Shown: positions 42,885-54,601, counted from the stretch's first letter. The stretch: DNA of 64,000 bases from Skeletonema tropicum (GCA_037178625.1 CM074130.1:434001-498000), one strand, 5' to 3'. Numbers and translations are program-made. Notes: generated by a model not told the origin, from the letters alone.

Positions 42885-45800
42885 CGAGTTAAACCCACTG
42901 TGAATATGTTCTGTACCTTGGACGACTGCGCAGTCGATACAACGACACAATCAAGCGACGAGTGGTATTGGATGGAGAGTTGTCCGAGCAGCATTGGGAG
43001 GACAACCAGCGGACATGCAAGAAGAAACGAGTCACCAAGCAAGTTGAACAAATCTTGGCGGGCAATTTGAGATTAACAAAGTTGCAAGCTCACTCTTTGT
43101 TTATCAACACGTGAGGTAACAATGACAACGCTCGTCGCTTGAATGGGAGATAGACTGTTGGATGCGTTAGTGGAGGGACCGATCAACACTCTTTTAACGC
43201 GCTTTCCACCACAGCCTTTTTATTTTTTTGGTTTGACCGTCTTGGAGTCGACGTTCTTCACCACGGGCTGGTCTTTTTTCCCCTTCTCACCTTCACAACT
43301 CCTTGCGATGCGGAGGGTGGGTTGTTCGGTGCTTGGTTCTGAATGTTAGTGACAGTGTTGTCGCACACTCGCGTGTTGTTCCGGGGGGGTTTCCTGATGA
43401 GTAGGTCACCCCTTCACATACGCCACGCCGCTTCACGATGTTGGGCGTTGGCAGGGGATGCCTCCTCATGATATTAATTTCCGGGGGGGTGTTTGCCGAT
43501 GGTGGCGCGCAACATGTAGCGCCCCATCGCCATCTATCCATCAATGGTGAATGCCATTGAAGAGGAATTCATTAAACACACTCATATCGATTGAGTTATA
43601 CAACAAATACATATTTCATAATTTTGGGAGAACAGATGCCGCTCTAGGGGGCATCGTCTTTGTCTGTGGGAGTTCTCCATCGAGCTGAAATGTAGTCATT
43701 GGCGGATATTTCTCCAGCCAAGCTATTATTGTGCAGCTTGTCACGGTCTAAAGCAGTTGCCCTACCAATCTGTCCTCCACGGAAGCAACAACCCGGTCAC
43801 ATAGTGAGAGGGTTGCCTACGCCTGCTTACCTATCTTCGGGGGAAAATGCTGCTGACGACCATATGCGTACTCCCAGTTACTTGTTGCTTCTTTGATACA
43901 AGACGGACGGGTCCAATTAATCAGTCTTCTATCATGTGATTTCGAATGCAAGAGAATGAAAGGTCCAGTCTCTCTATGCCGCCCAAAAGCTAGTAGAGGG
44001 CCTCTTTTTCTCTTTTTGTCTGGAGTAATTGTGAAGCGGGATGTGTGAAGGTGTGAGATTGGTAATTCCACTTTCTCCGAGGCTACCATACGGTTTGGAT
44101 CTGTGTGGTGCACTCAAGGAGGCTTCGCGTCCTCTCCCTCCCAGGTTCCATACAGTTTGGAACTGTGTGGAACGCAACGATGTGGAGACACCTTCATGCT
44201 ATGGGTTCGAGTTTAGTTGGAGTAGACTTCGCTTTCTCCGAGGCTACTACAATGTTGGACTTGTTTCACGTAGGTATATTATTGAGGAGACATCTTCATT
44301 CCATTGGACTCGAGAGTTAGAATAGACTTCCTTTCTGTACACACTACTCCTGTATAGTGACCGCCTGCTGATCGACTGTTGGCTAGCGGTGGCGATCTAT
44401 TAGTACTGGGGCCATTATGTGGGTGTGAAGGCGGGGTGTTGCGTATTCTCATTGCTACCTTTGGTTTGACAGTGAAGTATCATACTTCCAGTGGAAGCAG
44501 CGTTGAAGCACAACTCTTTGCCCTTCCACCGATCGTGGTGATTCGGATGCACGCTATGATAAAGCAACGTTCCAAGCACGGCGTGAGGGTCTCAAATATG
44601 TAGCGTTGTCCTCATAGTATGTGTGTGCTAACGACACCTGGCCTCTCCTCAAGGAATGGGATTTAGGAAGGAGTGAAGTTGCTGAGGGGGTGATCACCTA
44701 GGCTTGTCTGGTGGTGCAAGTAGAATAGATCCTCCTCCTCGTGATATCCTACAACCTCCACCTTAATTCCAGTAAGTGTTGATGGAACGGTTGGGAGTTA
44801 GGATGCGCCCTTACGTTCCTCAAGGAAGAGTCGGATGGGATTGCCGGGGGGGGGGGGTGAGGAACCACCAACCTACGGTGTGTGGATACATAAGTGGGGT
44901 AGATAGAATCGTCTTCCCTGGCGCTGCCAATAGGAATCTCCGAAAAAAGGGGTCGTGAAAAAGGAACATGAAGTTGATAGATATGGCCGTCAGAGCTCAG
45001 TTTAGTTGACGTCTATGTCATTGGAAAGTGGGCAACGTAATTGCATCGCATTGACCTACAGCATCACCGGGCTCAGAGACGTCTTTGGTAATCGAACCAT
45101 GGCGTTTTCCACAGTCATGAATAGTGGAATCGAGGCAGCCACTCTGGCACAGTTGATTTAGTTGCGGAGTAATCCGGATAATAGTGTCTACCACCCTTCA
45201 TTATTATCACGGATGACACAGCAGCGCCGCTTCTATGGGGCGTGATAACTGCAAGTTGATCCCTGGGCATCTACATCTTCATAAAGCTGATTGGATCCTT
45301 CTAGCACGGCATGGCAACGAAGAGTCTCAAGTTCCCGGGGAACTCTCATAGAATTTCATCGCGATATTACGCCTCCTCCAGATATTGCGGCCGCAGGAGG
45401 GTCTGTACCGGATGTGGGGTTGAGATAGGCAAAGTACCCTTCCTTCATGATAAACTCTGGCGGCGCTAGAACTTTGAGCGGCAATTTCTATTGGTCAATG
45501 ATTATTTACGAGAGTGGCTGAGGACGAAAAGAAATGAGATGATGAATTAGCAGCCAGGATTGGATCCTTTGCTCTACCTAGAGAATCGCTCATGGTTGAA
45601 AAGCAAGGAAAGGCCATAGCTAGAACTTGGAGCGGCAATTTCTATTGGTCAATGATTATGTACGAGAGTGGCTGAGGACGAAAAGAAATGAGGTGATGAA
45701 TTAGCAGCCAGGATTGGATCCTGTGTTCTACCTAGAGAATCGCTCATGGTTGATAAGCAAGGAAAGGCTGAAGCCAGAGGTGGATATGGCTCCGCGATCG

Positions 45801-46602
45801 TGGAGAATACAACGCGCCCATTGGGTATCCATGGTACAATGGAAGTGTAATCAATCTCAGCGCAAGTGAACAATAACCATGTATCATCTCATTTATCTCT
45901 TTTTCTTGCAGACGAGGACGGGCTATGGAAGAATCTACCGCCCTGCCCTTGTCCTTGTGGGTGAGCATCCTGTGTACGATTGTATCGCGCTGCATCATGG
46001 AATTGCAACCTCCCCCCTCTTAAGAGGTTAAGGGTAAGGTTGGCCGCAGGCACAGGATGTTTTACTTAGGCAGATTTTGTGTGCCAACAAGAGCTAGATG
46101 GATGAGGTCGGATCAACCAAGTTTCTGTGTTCAAACTCACGCCAGGGGTTGGGAACCCTGACTGGCGAAGCGACAGGTATACACAGCACTCATGTGCGTT
46201 GGACACCACGTTGCAGTACTCGCGGAGTCTCTAATTGCCGAGGGGGTAATGATTCAAAGCCTTCAAAGTCCGAATATTTGTTGTTCTTTCGATGCGGATC
46301 TAGAGTAGCAGAAGACAAGATTCCTGGTACAGGTTTATGGGATCAGAGAGCGTTTACGTGCTGATCCCGTACGTCACTGAAAATTGGCCGACCGCTAATC
46401 GCCGTCACCCGTGCAATACAGAGAGGAAATCGCATGCGAAAGATCTGTAAAGATGAACGTGAAACGAATGGATAGAGAAGAGCGGGTCTACATCCCCAAT
46501 CGGTAATTATAGAGATCTAAGCATTAAGTTATGCAGTTAAAACTCGCTTGGCAGAAAACCAGTGAGCTTCGTGAGAACGTGCACTTGTCACAAACGAAAG
46601 AC
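42885..46602. repeat. Tandem 3.7-kb unit, copy 1 (X-U-Y)
   Basis: The unit starts cgagttaaaccc and ends cgaaagac. Its first 342 bp (X, 42885-43226) and last 361 bp (Y, 46242-46602) recur in the following copy. X contains a frame of about 70 codons ending NLRLTKLQAHSLFINT that looks coding-like but is not recognisable. The middle (U, 43227-46241) has no convincing ORF on either strand, several G-runs (near 43385, 43485 and 44848) and an internal 154-bp tandem repeat. It is inserted in family-flank sequence (...ctaccagc). Its nature is unknown: a degenerate retroelement or a non-coding repeat. Confidence 0.7.
45466..45773. repeat. 154-bp tandem duplication inside unit 1
   Basis: Two copies begin ctagaact at 45466 and 45620 and share 'ggcaatttctattggtcaat', 'gaattagcagccaggattgg' and 'gagaatcgctcatggttga', with a few substitutions. 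Confidence 0.88.
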
Positions 46603-48178
46603 CGAGTTAAACCCACTGTGAATATGGTCTGTACCTTGTGACGACTGCGCAGTCGATACAACTAGAGTTGGGTCACGTTCCATCACGGGAAAAAAGTTGG
46701 GACAAGGAAATTTTTCAGATCGGGTGGATGGAATCACGGGTGCAAATGGAACCAAAAAAAGAAACTTGCTTTGTTATCAGTTAAATAGGCCATCTAGCGT
46801 TAGATATACCTTTTACAATGCTCTGCATGACCAAGAAGCCCCCTGCAACTCTCACTACTACCCCATTCATTCAATTCAATGCACTCAAAAGATCAACAAG
46901 TGGTCATGTTGGCCAATATCCATGTCGTCATCCTTCAATGGAGGAAGGTAGTCATCCTCTAGCAACAATCCAGTCAACTGTTCATAGTACATGTGGAGAA
47001 GGCGGTTATTTTCACGAGTGTAAATGATTCGTGCAGCAAGTTGTGGGTCCATTCTGGCCCTCCTGATGGATATATAGTTATAGAACTTGAGATGCACGGC
47101 TCCAGCTCCAGACTCTCTCTGATCGATTGTGCGGAGGTGGCAGGAATGGCAAGGAAAGCTCGAGCCAAGTTGGCAACTGTTGGAAACCTGTGCGGCGGAG
47201 GGGACACTACTATTTGTTTGAGCTAGAGCGGCAGATGACCACCATGGAAGCCATCGGAGGCGAGCAAGAGGCCGATTTGCATCATGTTTTTTGATCTGAA
47301 CTCTGAACTCTTGACCGATTGAGGGTCTTAAAGTCTTTATGTACGCACGTGGTGAGGAGAGTCAATTTCAATAGGTTATGGGTCCTCACGGGTCTTCACG
47401 TGATGAAGGGTCGCGTGATTGGATTTCACGGATCACGTGACTCACGTGAGTACTCACACCTCGTGACCCAACTCTAGATACAACGACACAATCAAGCGAC
47501 GAGTGGTATTGGATGGAGAGTTGTCCGAGCAGCATTGGGAGGACAACCAGCGGACATGCAAGAAGAAACGAGTCACCAAGCAAGTTGAACAAATCTTGGC
47601 GGGCAATTTGAGATTAACAAAGTTGCAAGCTCACTCTTTGTTTATCAACACGTGAGGTAACAATGACAACGCTCGTCGCTTGAATGGGAGATAGACTGTT
47701 GGATGCGTTAGTGGAGGGACCGATCAACACTCTTTTAACGCGCTTTCCACCACAGCCTTTTTATTTTCCCACCCACCCGGCCCTGGGTTATTTCGGTCAT
47801 TGCTTCCTTCGTCTGGGGGGGGGTAATGATTCGAAGCCTTCAAAGTCCGAATATTTGTTGTTCTTTCGATGCGGATCTAGTAGCAGAAGACAAGATTCCT
47901 GGTACAGGTTTATGGGATCAGAGAGCGTTTACGTGCTGATCCCGTACGTCACTGAAAAGTGGCCGACCGCTAATCGCCGTCACCCGTGCAATACAGAGAG
48001 GAAATCGCATGCGAAAGATCTGTAAAGATGAACGTGAAACGAATGGATAGAGAAGAGCGGGTCTACATCCCCAATCGGTAATTATAGAGATCTAAGCATT
48101 AAGTTATGCAGTTAAAACTCGCTTGGCAGAAAACCAGTGAGCTTCGTGAGAACGTGCACCTGTCACAAACGAAAGACC
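46603..48178. repeat. Tandem unit, copy 2, internally deleted
   Basis: X recurs at 46603-46662 plus 47485-47767 and Y at 47819-48178, nearly identical to copy 1. Only about 51 bp of unrelated C/G-rich sequence stands where the 3-kb middle should be. X is interrupted by a hAT-type element at 46663-47476. The junction Y1/X2 (cgaaagac then cgagttaaa) shows true head-to-tail tandem order. Confidence 0.85.
46663..47476. mobile_element. 814-bp non-autonomous hAT-type element
   Basis: Terminal inverted repeats tagagttgggtcacg (46663-46677) and its exact reverse complement (47462-47476) are flanked by 8-bp target copies gatacaac at 46655-46662 and 47477-47484. The uninterrupted site exists in the first X copy near 42935 (cagtcgatacaacgacac). 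The TIR start and the 8-bp duplication are typical of the hAT superfamily. No transposase ORF is present, so it must have been mobilised in trans. Confidence 0.92.
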
Positions 48179-48486
48179 TCATTAACTACGGTGATGAGCC
48201 GCCTACAACCCTTTTTCTCTCTGCGTGCAGGATTGGGGCAGGATTGTCATTTCGTTCGGCTGCCTAGGTTCAATAAAAGCGGCCTTTACTCCTATCTATG
48301 CCTTTAGGACTGCCGATTCAAGATACGAGCTGCTTGTAATAAATGATGAAGTCACTGCTCTTTTCCTCTATTGGCCTTCTTACATCATACCCAGATTACT
48401 TCCCGCTCAGCGGATTACATACTTCCTGCTCAGCTCGTACAGCTTTGACTGAAAACTCACAACTTCATCTCAAAAATACACAAGAC

Positions 48487-48936
48487 ATGAACATGCCGTC
48501 AGAATTGATCGTTGATTTCCCCCTCAGACACAACCATGCGAATGTGAGATTTGACAACGAAGCACAGGTTCATATTGTTCCTAGGCACGAGGACAAAAGC
48601 AGAAGCGAGCTGTGGTACACCGACGCAGAATACGACGCAATGAAACGAAGCATCATGCAAGACGTCCTCCAAGTCCGAGCCCGTGCAAATGATGCGGCGT
48701 CCGAAGAAGATAGAGGCTCCTGGATTGGTATTGCTCATCTCCTCACACCTGCCTCTGCAGTCGAGGTGCAGGCTTGCAGACGTCGATGCGTACGTGCAGT
48801 TCTCGCAGAGCAGGCGGCACAGGGGCCGTCTGAATGTTTGAGGTGTGAGGATATTGCGCTTGCCTCGTCAGCCGAGACAAGGAGGGCCGTATTGAGAGCA
48901 AGGAAGCTCGGTAAGCTGCATCAAGATTCCATTTGA
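48487..48936 (+). CDS. Small repeated gene family, copy 3
   Basis: The same family, with either Met at 48487 or 48493. This is the most diverged intact copy: RHNHANVRFDNEAQVHIV where the others have RRNHAHVRFAKTAQLYIV, and YDAMKRSIMQD. The motifs SELWYTDAEY, GSWIGIAHLLTP and ACRRRCVRAVLAEQAAQ are kept, so changes avoid the conserved blocks. The conserved leader (cacaacttcatctcaaaaat, near 48457) precedes the start. The upstream flank 48179-48486 is family flank sequence without another gene. Confidence 0.7.
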   Translation: MNMPSELIVDFPLRHNHANVRFDNEAQVHIVPRHEDKSRSELWYTDAEYDAMKRSIMQDVLQVRARANDAASEEDRGSWIGIAHLLTPASAVEVQACRRRCVRAVLAEQAAQGPSECLRCEDIALASSAETRRAVLRARKLGKLHQDSI

Positions 48937-49616
48937 GAATACACAGGCAATCTCTAGTATTGAGTACTGTAATCGGTGCAATGATGTAAAAGTAACGAAG
49001 TAGTGTAACAGACATTTTAGACTTAATGATAAATGGTCCACTACAGCTTGACGTTAACGTTGACTTGACAACATGTTCGGCCATTACTACATCATCAGTA
49101 CTACGTTCACAATCTTATTCCGTTCAACTTTGCATCAGTTTAAGTATCCTTCCTGCCTCTATCTCGCCGGATCGGATAGGCAGGGGTCAATCAAACGCAA
49201 ATCATATTTAGCTCCACAGAGACGCAAAGGCATAAGAAAGATGCTGATGGATACATTGGATTTGGATTGGTGATTTCTACGAGGATTTTGAATTCCCCTC
49301 ACGTCCAAGCTTCGGTCAATCTTGAGCTTGTGTAAAGTTGGTTAGTAGAGCGAAGCGGAGCTTACCCATCATTTATCATTTCGCTTGAAATTTCTGGTTA
49401 TTTTTTGTTGTAGTCGCCGCACTGAAAAAAGTGATCAAGATGGCAGTCAATTTTGCCCCCTCAGAAGCATGTTGGAGCGTAACGTTTTCAAAATAGGCCT
49501 TACTTTGGTATCCTTGGATATTTACAGGATATTGCTTGGCTGGTATCGGCCATACTTAGTTTGTGAACTGTAAGAGTTTTTCCGTGATATATCTAAATAA
49601 TGAGAGGAGCTAAGTC

Positions 49617-49645
49617 GTTCGGTCGGTCGGTCGGTCGGTCGGTCG
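49617..49645. repeat. (CGGT)n microsatellite
   Basis: About six perfect tetranucleotide repeats. The sequence from 48937 to here is non-coding and holds the family 3' flank followed by unremarkable sequence. Confidence 0.9.
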
Positions 49646-49688
49646 TTCTGTCCGGGCCCTTTGGCGTGTCCTTTGGCCTTCACGGGCA

Positions 49689-49913
49689 TTTTCGATCGAC
49701 TCTTTCTTTGATTGGCTTGATTTGACCCCTTGCCCCCCCCGTTTTTAGAATTTTCGATTGACTCTTTCTTTGATTGGCTTAGATTTGATTGTTCAGGGGG
49801 GGACACCCCCCCTTCCCCCCCCGTTTTTAGAATTTTCGATTGACTCTTTCTTTGATTGGCTTAGATTTGATTGTTCAGGGGGGGACACCCCCCCTTGCCC
49901 CCCCGTGTTACAT
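49689..49913. repeat. Three tandem units with C/G homopolymer runs
   Basis: Units share 'gactctttctttgattggct' followed by a run of C and 'gtttttagaattttcga'. The second and third also contain 'gattgttcaggggggg' then acaccccccc, a G-run/C-run hairpin. The first unit has a shorter version. Homopolymer lengths may be assembly-sensitive. Confidence 0.85.
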
Positions 49914-50274
49914 AACGTACTATTTGAATACTGCTCTATGTATATAAGTAGACACAATCAATATCGTAGTAGATAGCCGGTGCCTCCTCTCTTATTTAGA
50001 AAACCCGCGCAGCGGCTAGACGAGCGTCAGCGAGGCTAGTGTAACAGATAAGAGTTTTTCCGTGATAAAAATATCCTCACATCTCACATCTGTTTGATGA
50101 CAGCTGCCCTCTTCCTCTTGTACCAGCTGCTATGTTTGAGTTCTTTTCCCGTGATGAAACATTGTCTTTCATGCCACATCTGTTGACGCGCTGCTGCCAC
50201 TTGTTCATCGAAAATCCAGATTAATTGGATTCCTGCTTTGACTCACAACTTCATCTCAAAAATACACAAAGACA

Positions 50275-50385
50275 ATGGCGTTGATTCCGTCCTCATGCTT
50301 AGATCGTTTCAAGACTGAACCTATGTTCCAATTTAAACTTTGTAAGCTGCCTGGTCACTTCTTGGTCCTTGGTGAAGCGTCGTAA
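50275..50385 (+). other. Short ORF behind the family leader
   Basis: A 36-codon ORF starting MALIPSSCLDRF follows 'ctcacaacttcatctcaaaa atacacaa', the leader conserved before the small-family genes. The protein is unrelated to the family. Either the start of a family copy was lost and the leader now meets unrelated sequence, or the leader belongs to a dispersed repeat. Between 49914 and 50589 I see no other gene. Confidence 0.35.
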
Positions 50386-50589
50386 ATTGCTGCATTGCAC
50401 CCGCTGAAACCGCAATAATTACTGCTCTCGAGAGTGTCAGGTTTGTGCGCTTGTAGTACTGTGCTACATTATCTTGCTGAAGGGAATATACCCTCTCGAG
50501 AAAGAAGAGGCTGGGGGTGGGGATTGAAAGGGTCTCGTTTCTTGCTTTGGCTTTGATAAGTAATTATACACTACGATAAACATGTTAAT

Positions 50590-52583
50590 TTAAACCAATT
50601 CCGTCAGAGAGAGGTAGACAGCACCATTATCATCTCCAACGATCGAAGTAGCACTTCTTGGATCTTTACATGGCCAAGCAATCGCTTTCATCGTCGTTAT
50701 CTGACTGCTCTCGTCATCCCCCTTTACACAATTGAGAGGAAATGCATCCAGCTCAATCACATCATCTCCTTCAAACTTGACTGTCAATGCCACCACCCGA
50801 CCACCATCACAGCATACAGAGAATCCTTCCACATTAGATTCATCCATTGAAATTTTCTGAATACCTGATACCGGCTGCTCAGCAACCCGGACCATTTGTG
50901 GTTTGTCCTCCTTCTTGTTGGTGCTGTCCCAAATTTGAACCATCCCTTCCTTCGTGCCAGATACAAACTTTGACCCGTCGAGATAGCACAATGATGTGAT
51001 GGAGTGCTGGGAGATTATTTCACCTGTGTGCACCCTTTTGTCATCTCTCCACGTGAACTTATGGATCAAAGTCCACCGTTTTTTGCTTTTGGTAACTCCT
51101 AAAGTAGATAAATAACTTTTCGCCTTGTTCCAAAGGAATACATCACCCATGACATCGCCCACAATAATGCTACATCGATCTTCTGATGCCTCAACCGCTT
51201 CTATAACGGAATTATGTTGCAATTCTTGGTCCAAGCAAACTTTGCATGCGTTATTATTCTCCGTCGTAGAATCATCATCATCGCTTGTTTTGTGATCTAA
51301 TACAGACATCTCCCACACCTTTATCGTCTTTCCATTCTTTGACGACGTGGCAAATGCACCTGAGCATTGCATTATTGATTGCGTCATTGCCTTGACCATT
51401 GAGAAATTGGTACCGTCAGTCGGTCTGACAAATGATCCTTCGTCAAGAGGTACAATGCACTGGTATGATAAAATTATGATTATATGTTGGTTAGTCCTCC
51501 CTCCCCGTGTCAATAAACAAAGGGCAATAACAAATATATAAATGTACATTAACTCACCTTGATCCATCGTTCATCCAAATTTTCAAACGTAGCAAGAACA
51601 TTTGGGCCATCTCTCAGCTCGTCATCATCATCTCTAGTACAATCAATCTCCCATAACTTGACAGTCTTATCCAACGAGGCAGTAAGAAATCGCCCCCTCG
51701 TATCTAATTTGACCATGGTGGTTACACCTGAAACATCATGACCTTTGAACTCACAGATGAATTCGATGATTTCATTCCGTTCATCATTAATGGTGTTGTT
51801 GTTGTCGCATGCATCATCTTGATGGGCCTCGGAGGAATTATCATCCTTCCCTTGTGGTGGTGGTGGGGGAGTAGAGGGAGAAACAACTTCTTGTTCTTTG
51901 ATTTTCCACAGTTTGATATATTTGTGTGACTTGGAAGCAGTGACAAACAATCCATTATCCAATATGACAATAGATGTAATTGGTTCTCTTGAGCTTATTT
52001 GAGATGAACTGCTGTCTTCCTGTTGACTATTTGTAATATTAGACTTGTCACCATCCAACACTACAGACGTTGAGGGAAGTTTCGCACCCTTTAATCCGTT
52101 GACGGTTTCCTTTCCTAATATATCCATGGTATCAATGACTTCACGTCGTCCGCTGCTGAATGGATATCGCCATTTGCTACTCTTGGTTGCGCCATCTTTC
52201 TGAGTGGCAGTGGAAGTGGAGCAATTATTCATTGGTGTTGTTGTATCAGAAGCTACTGGATTCTCATCAATGATGACCGATGAGGATGCATCTGCCGCCT
52301 TGATGGCTGCCTCAAAAGAAGATCCGCTATGACATAACTCGTCAATCGGCTCAGTCAACAAAATTGAGTCACTGACATCGTCCTCAACGAGAAGCGGCTG
52401 TGCTGCATCTGCATCTACGCCTGCATTATCGTTGCAATCGTGGACTACTTCTTCATTATTCTCAGTAGAACGTCGCTTCGATTTGGTGGACGACCTGCAC
52501 GGCTCCATCCACGTATCTTCCTTGTCATTATCGGGTGATCGACACCATTTATAGCAGCATATTGACGGTAGTGACGATGGCAT
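50590..52583 (-). CDS. WD40-repeat protein, two exons
   Basis: Exon 1 52583-51558 and exon 2 51459-50590 join in phase through a 98-bp GT-AG intron to about 631 residues. The first 190 residues are acidic and Ser/Thr-rich, probably disordered. WD40 repeats follow, for example FVTASKSHKYIKLWKI, GRFLTASLDKTVKLWEI, FATSSKNGKTIKVWEM, GDVMGDVFLWNKA and KFVSGTKEGMVQIWD, plus a weak last one near GDDNGAVYLSL. A Pro run (PPPPPP) and a polar insert lie between the first two. It is a scaffold-type beta-propeller with unknown partners. No signal peptide or membrane span, so probably cytosolic or nuclear. The start is the first Met of the open frame. Confidence 0.85.
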
Positions 52584-53078
52584 AATGGCGTTAGTACACT
52601 TCCTTCAGAGGATATGGAGGTCACAAGCACAAGAGCCTCATCGGACGCGGCTTCGTTCTTCGTTCTTTTTATGTCGAGAGTCGGGAGAGGGCTTCTCAAT
52701 TTTATGGGGCACGCGGGGGGAACATCTCTTTCTTACCTGCGCTCTTGCTTGTTTTACCAAGAAGACTGACCTAGAGAAGTGCTGGATTTGGGGGATATCT
52801 TGGGGGCAAGAATGCATAATAGAGGGCTAACGCCCTTAAAGACCACCCAAAGAAAGCAAACTCCAAGAACAAAGCTCCCGGCAAAAGAAATGCGATGCTC
52901 CAGGCCTATTATTTTTTTTTTTTTTAAAAGATAAATAAGTGATTAGTTTAGGATGGTATTCAGGAGCTGTTACTGGGCAAGCTGGATCTGAACTTGCCCA
53001 TTTTAGGTAATAAGAGGAGTGCAGTCTAGGTATCTCTAGTTCAGTGGCAAGTCTCTTTTATGTGCCCTGGGCCTATTA
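52584..53078. other. Intergenic upstream of the WD40 gene
   Basis: Contains the presumed promoter of the divergently placed WD40 gene, a 16-bp T-run near 52910-52925, and nothing else I recognise. Confidence 0.35.
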
Positions 53079-53421
53079 GCGTGTCCCAGATGAGGTTAGG
53101 ATTCCTACTTTCCCACGCAGGATTCCTAACTCAAAATCGGAAGGAATCCTGCGTGGAAATCTGGGGTCGAAATTTCCATTTGTGTCCCAGATCACTTTTC
53201 CACCCCCAAATTCCCATTTTCCGATGGCCGGCGCGATACTCCCCGCACAAAATAAAAAAATGCGTGGGATTCTGAGGTGGGAAAGTGGAAAAGTAGAATC
53301 CTATGTCGACGTGGGATTCTGGGGTGGACGGAGGATTCTGAATTTTCAGCACCCCCCGTCGGCGTGGGGTTCTGGGGTGGGAAAGTGGGAATTTGGGTGG
53401 GAAAGTGGATCTGGGACACGC
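53079..53421. mobile_element. 343-bp MITE with TA target duplication
   Basis: 13-bp terminal inverted repeats gcgtgtcccagat (53079-53091) and atctgggacacgc (53409-53421) are flanked by TA on both sides (53077-53078 and 53422-53423). The interior is a patchwork of 'gattctggggtgg', 'gggaaagtgg' and their complements, so much of it can fold back; an internal gtgtcccagatc copy lies near 53183. A related phrase, attctggggtggac, occurs near 7161. TA duplication suggests a Tc1/mariner- or similar-type transposase acting in trans. Confidence 0.65.
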
Positions 53422-53485
53422 TAGTATGGGACACGTGGAACCTTTTTACAGCAGACCTCGCACAAAATTCAACAAAATCCTCTCT

Positions 53486-53978
53486 CTACCGCCAAAATTA
53501 AATCAGAGCTGAAAAAAAATCAGAGCCAGCTCTGATTTGAAAATTTTGCTAGCTTTCTACGCACAAAACACATAACTCGACTGCAATAGTCGCCTCTACG
53601 CCCTACTACGCCGCAACATCGATCCTCCACCTACCTGCACCGGCCATAAGTTGATAGCACATGTTATTACCTTTCGATTAAACCGCTGGGAGTCATCATA
53701 TACGCTATACTTGCTTTTCAACGGCTGCATAGGTGCTCATATACGCATGCGTCATACATAGAATCACTAGAATTGCTAGCGAAAATAGGCACTTTTGGTA
53801 CGTCTGTAACTCTTTACCGTGTCAATATAATTCGGTCACCTAAATTGTATTTGCATTCGGATACATCTCCTCAAGACATTCCGCGTATTTAGATTGGGTT
53901 GAATACGTTGATAGGTGCGCTCTAGGAGGGTATGCTCACATGGTTGTTTTGTCTGTTTTGTTAGTGTTTTGCTAGTTG
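53486..53978 (+). mobile_element. MITE, tandem copy 1
   Basis: A 493-bp unit starting ctaccgccaaaatt and ending gttttgctagttg. It includes the hairpin AAATCAGAGC-ca-GCTCTGATTT at 53517-53538 and internal blocks such as 'cctacctgcaccggcc' that also occur, reversed, at 205-668. No ORF. Confidence 0.8.
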
Positions 53979-54473
53979 CTACCGCCAAAATTAAATCAGA
54001 GCTGAAAAAAATCAGAGCCAGCTCTGATTTGAAAATTTTGCTAGCTACTAGCTTTCTACGCACAAAACACATAACTCGACTGCAATAGTCGCCTCTACGC
54101 CCTACTACGCCGCAACATCGACCCTCCACCTACCTGCACCGGCCATAAGTTGATAGTACATGTTATTACCTTTCGATTAAACCGCTGGGAGTCATCATAT
54201 ACGCTATACTTGCTTTACAACGGCTGCATAGGTGCTCATATACGCATGCGTCATACAAAGATTTACTAGAATTGCTAGCGAAAATAGGCACTTTTGGTAC
54301 GTCTGTAACTCTTTACCGTGTCAATATAATTCGGTCGCCTAAATTGTATTTGCATTCGGATACATCTCCTCAAGACATTCCGCGTATTTAGTTTGGGTTG
54401 AATACGTTGATAGGTGCGCTCTAGGAGGGTATGCTCACATGGTTGTTTTGTCTGTTTTGTTAGTGTTTTGCTA
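53979..54473 (+). mobile_element. MITE, tandem copy 2
   Basis: Follows directly on copy 1 and is almost identical; the hairpin is at 54009-54030. Head-to-tail tandem MITEs can arise by unequal exchange or rolling-circle amplification. Confidence 0.8.
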
Positions 54474-54601
54474 GTTGATGCGGGGCGCGCGCAAAAAAAT
54501 TAAATCAGAGCCAGCTCTGATTTTTTTTCGGCAGTAGGTTGATGCGGGGCGCGCGCAAAAAAATTAAATCAGAGCCAGCTCTGATTTTTTTTCGGCAGTA
54601 G
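54474..54601. repeat. Two 64-bp tandem units with hairpins
   Basis: Units at 54474-54537 and 54538-54601 each read gttgatgcggggcgcgcgc, an A-run, the hairpin arms AAATCAGAGC/GCTCTGATTT (54502-54523 and 54566-54587), a T-run and cggcagta. The hairpin is that of the adjacent MITEs, so these look like reduced element ends. Confidence 0.88.

Noticed and set aside
42885..48178. Ribosomal RNA or other structured RNA array
   Set aside because: The tandem non-coding unit prompted the idea, but I could not match any conserved rRNA, 5S, snRNA or tRNA segment.
48343..48486. N-terminal extension of gene copy 3 (also of copies 4 and 5)
   Set aside because: The frame is open upstream, but the extension translates the conserved leader, differs in frame between copies, and Met-Ala/Pro-Ser-Glu is the shared start.
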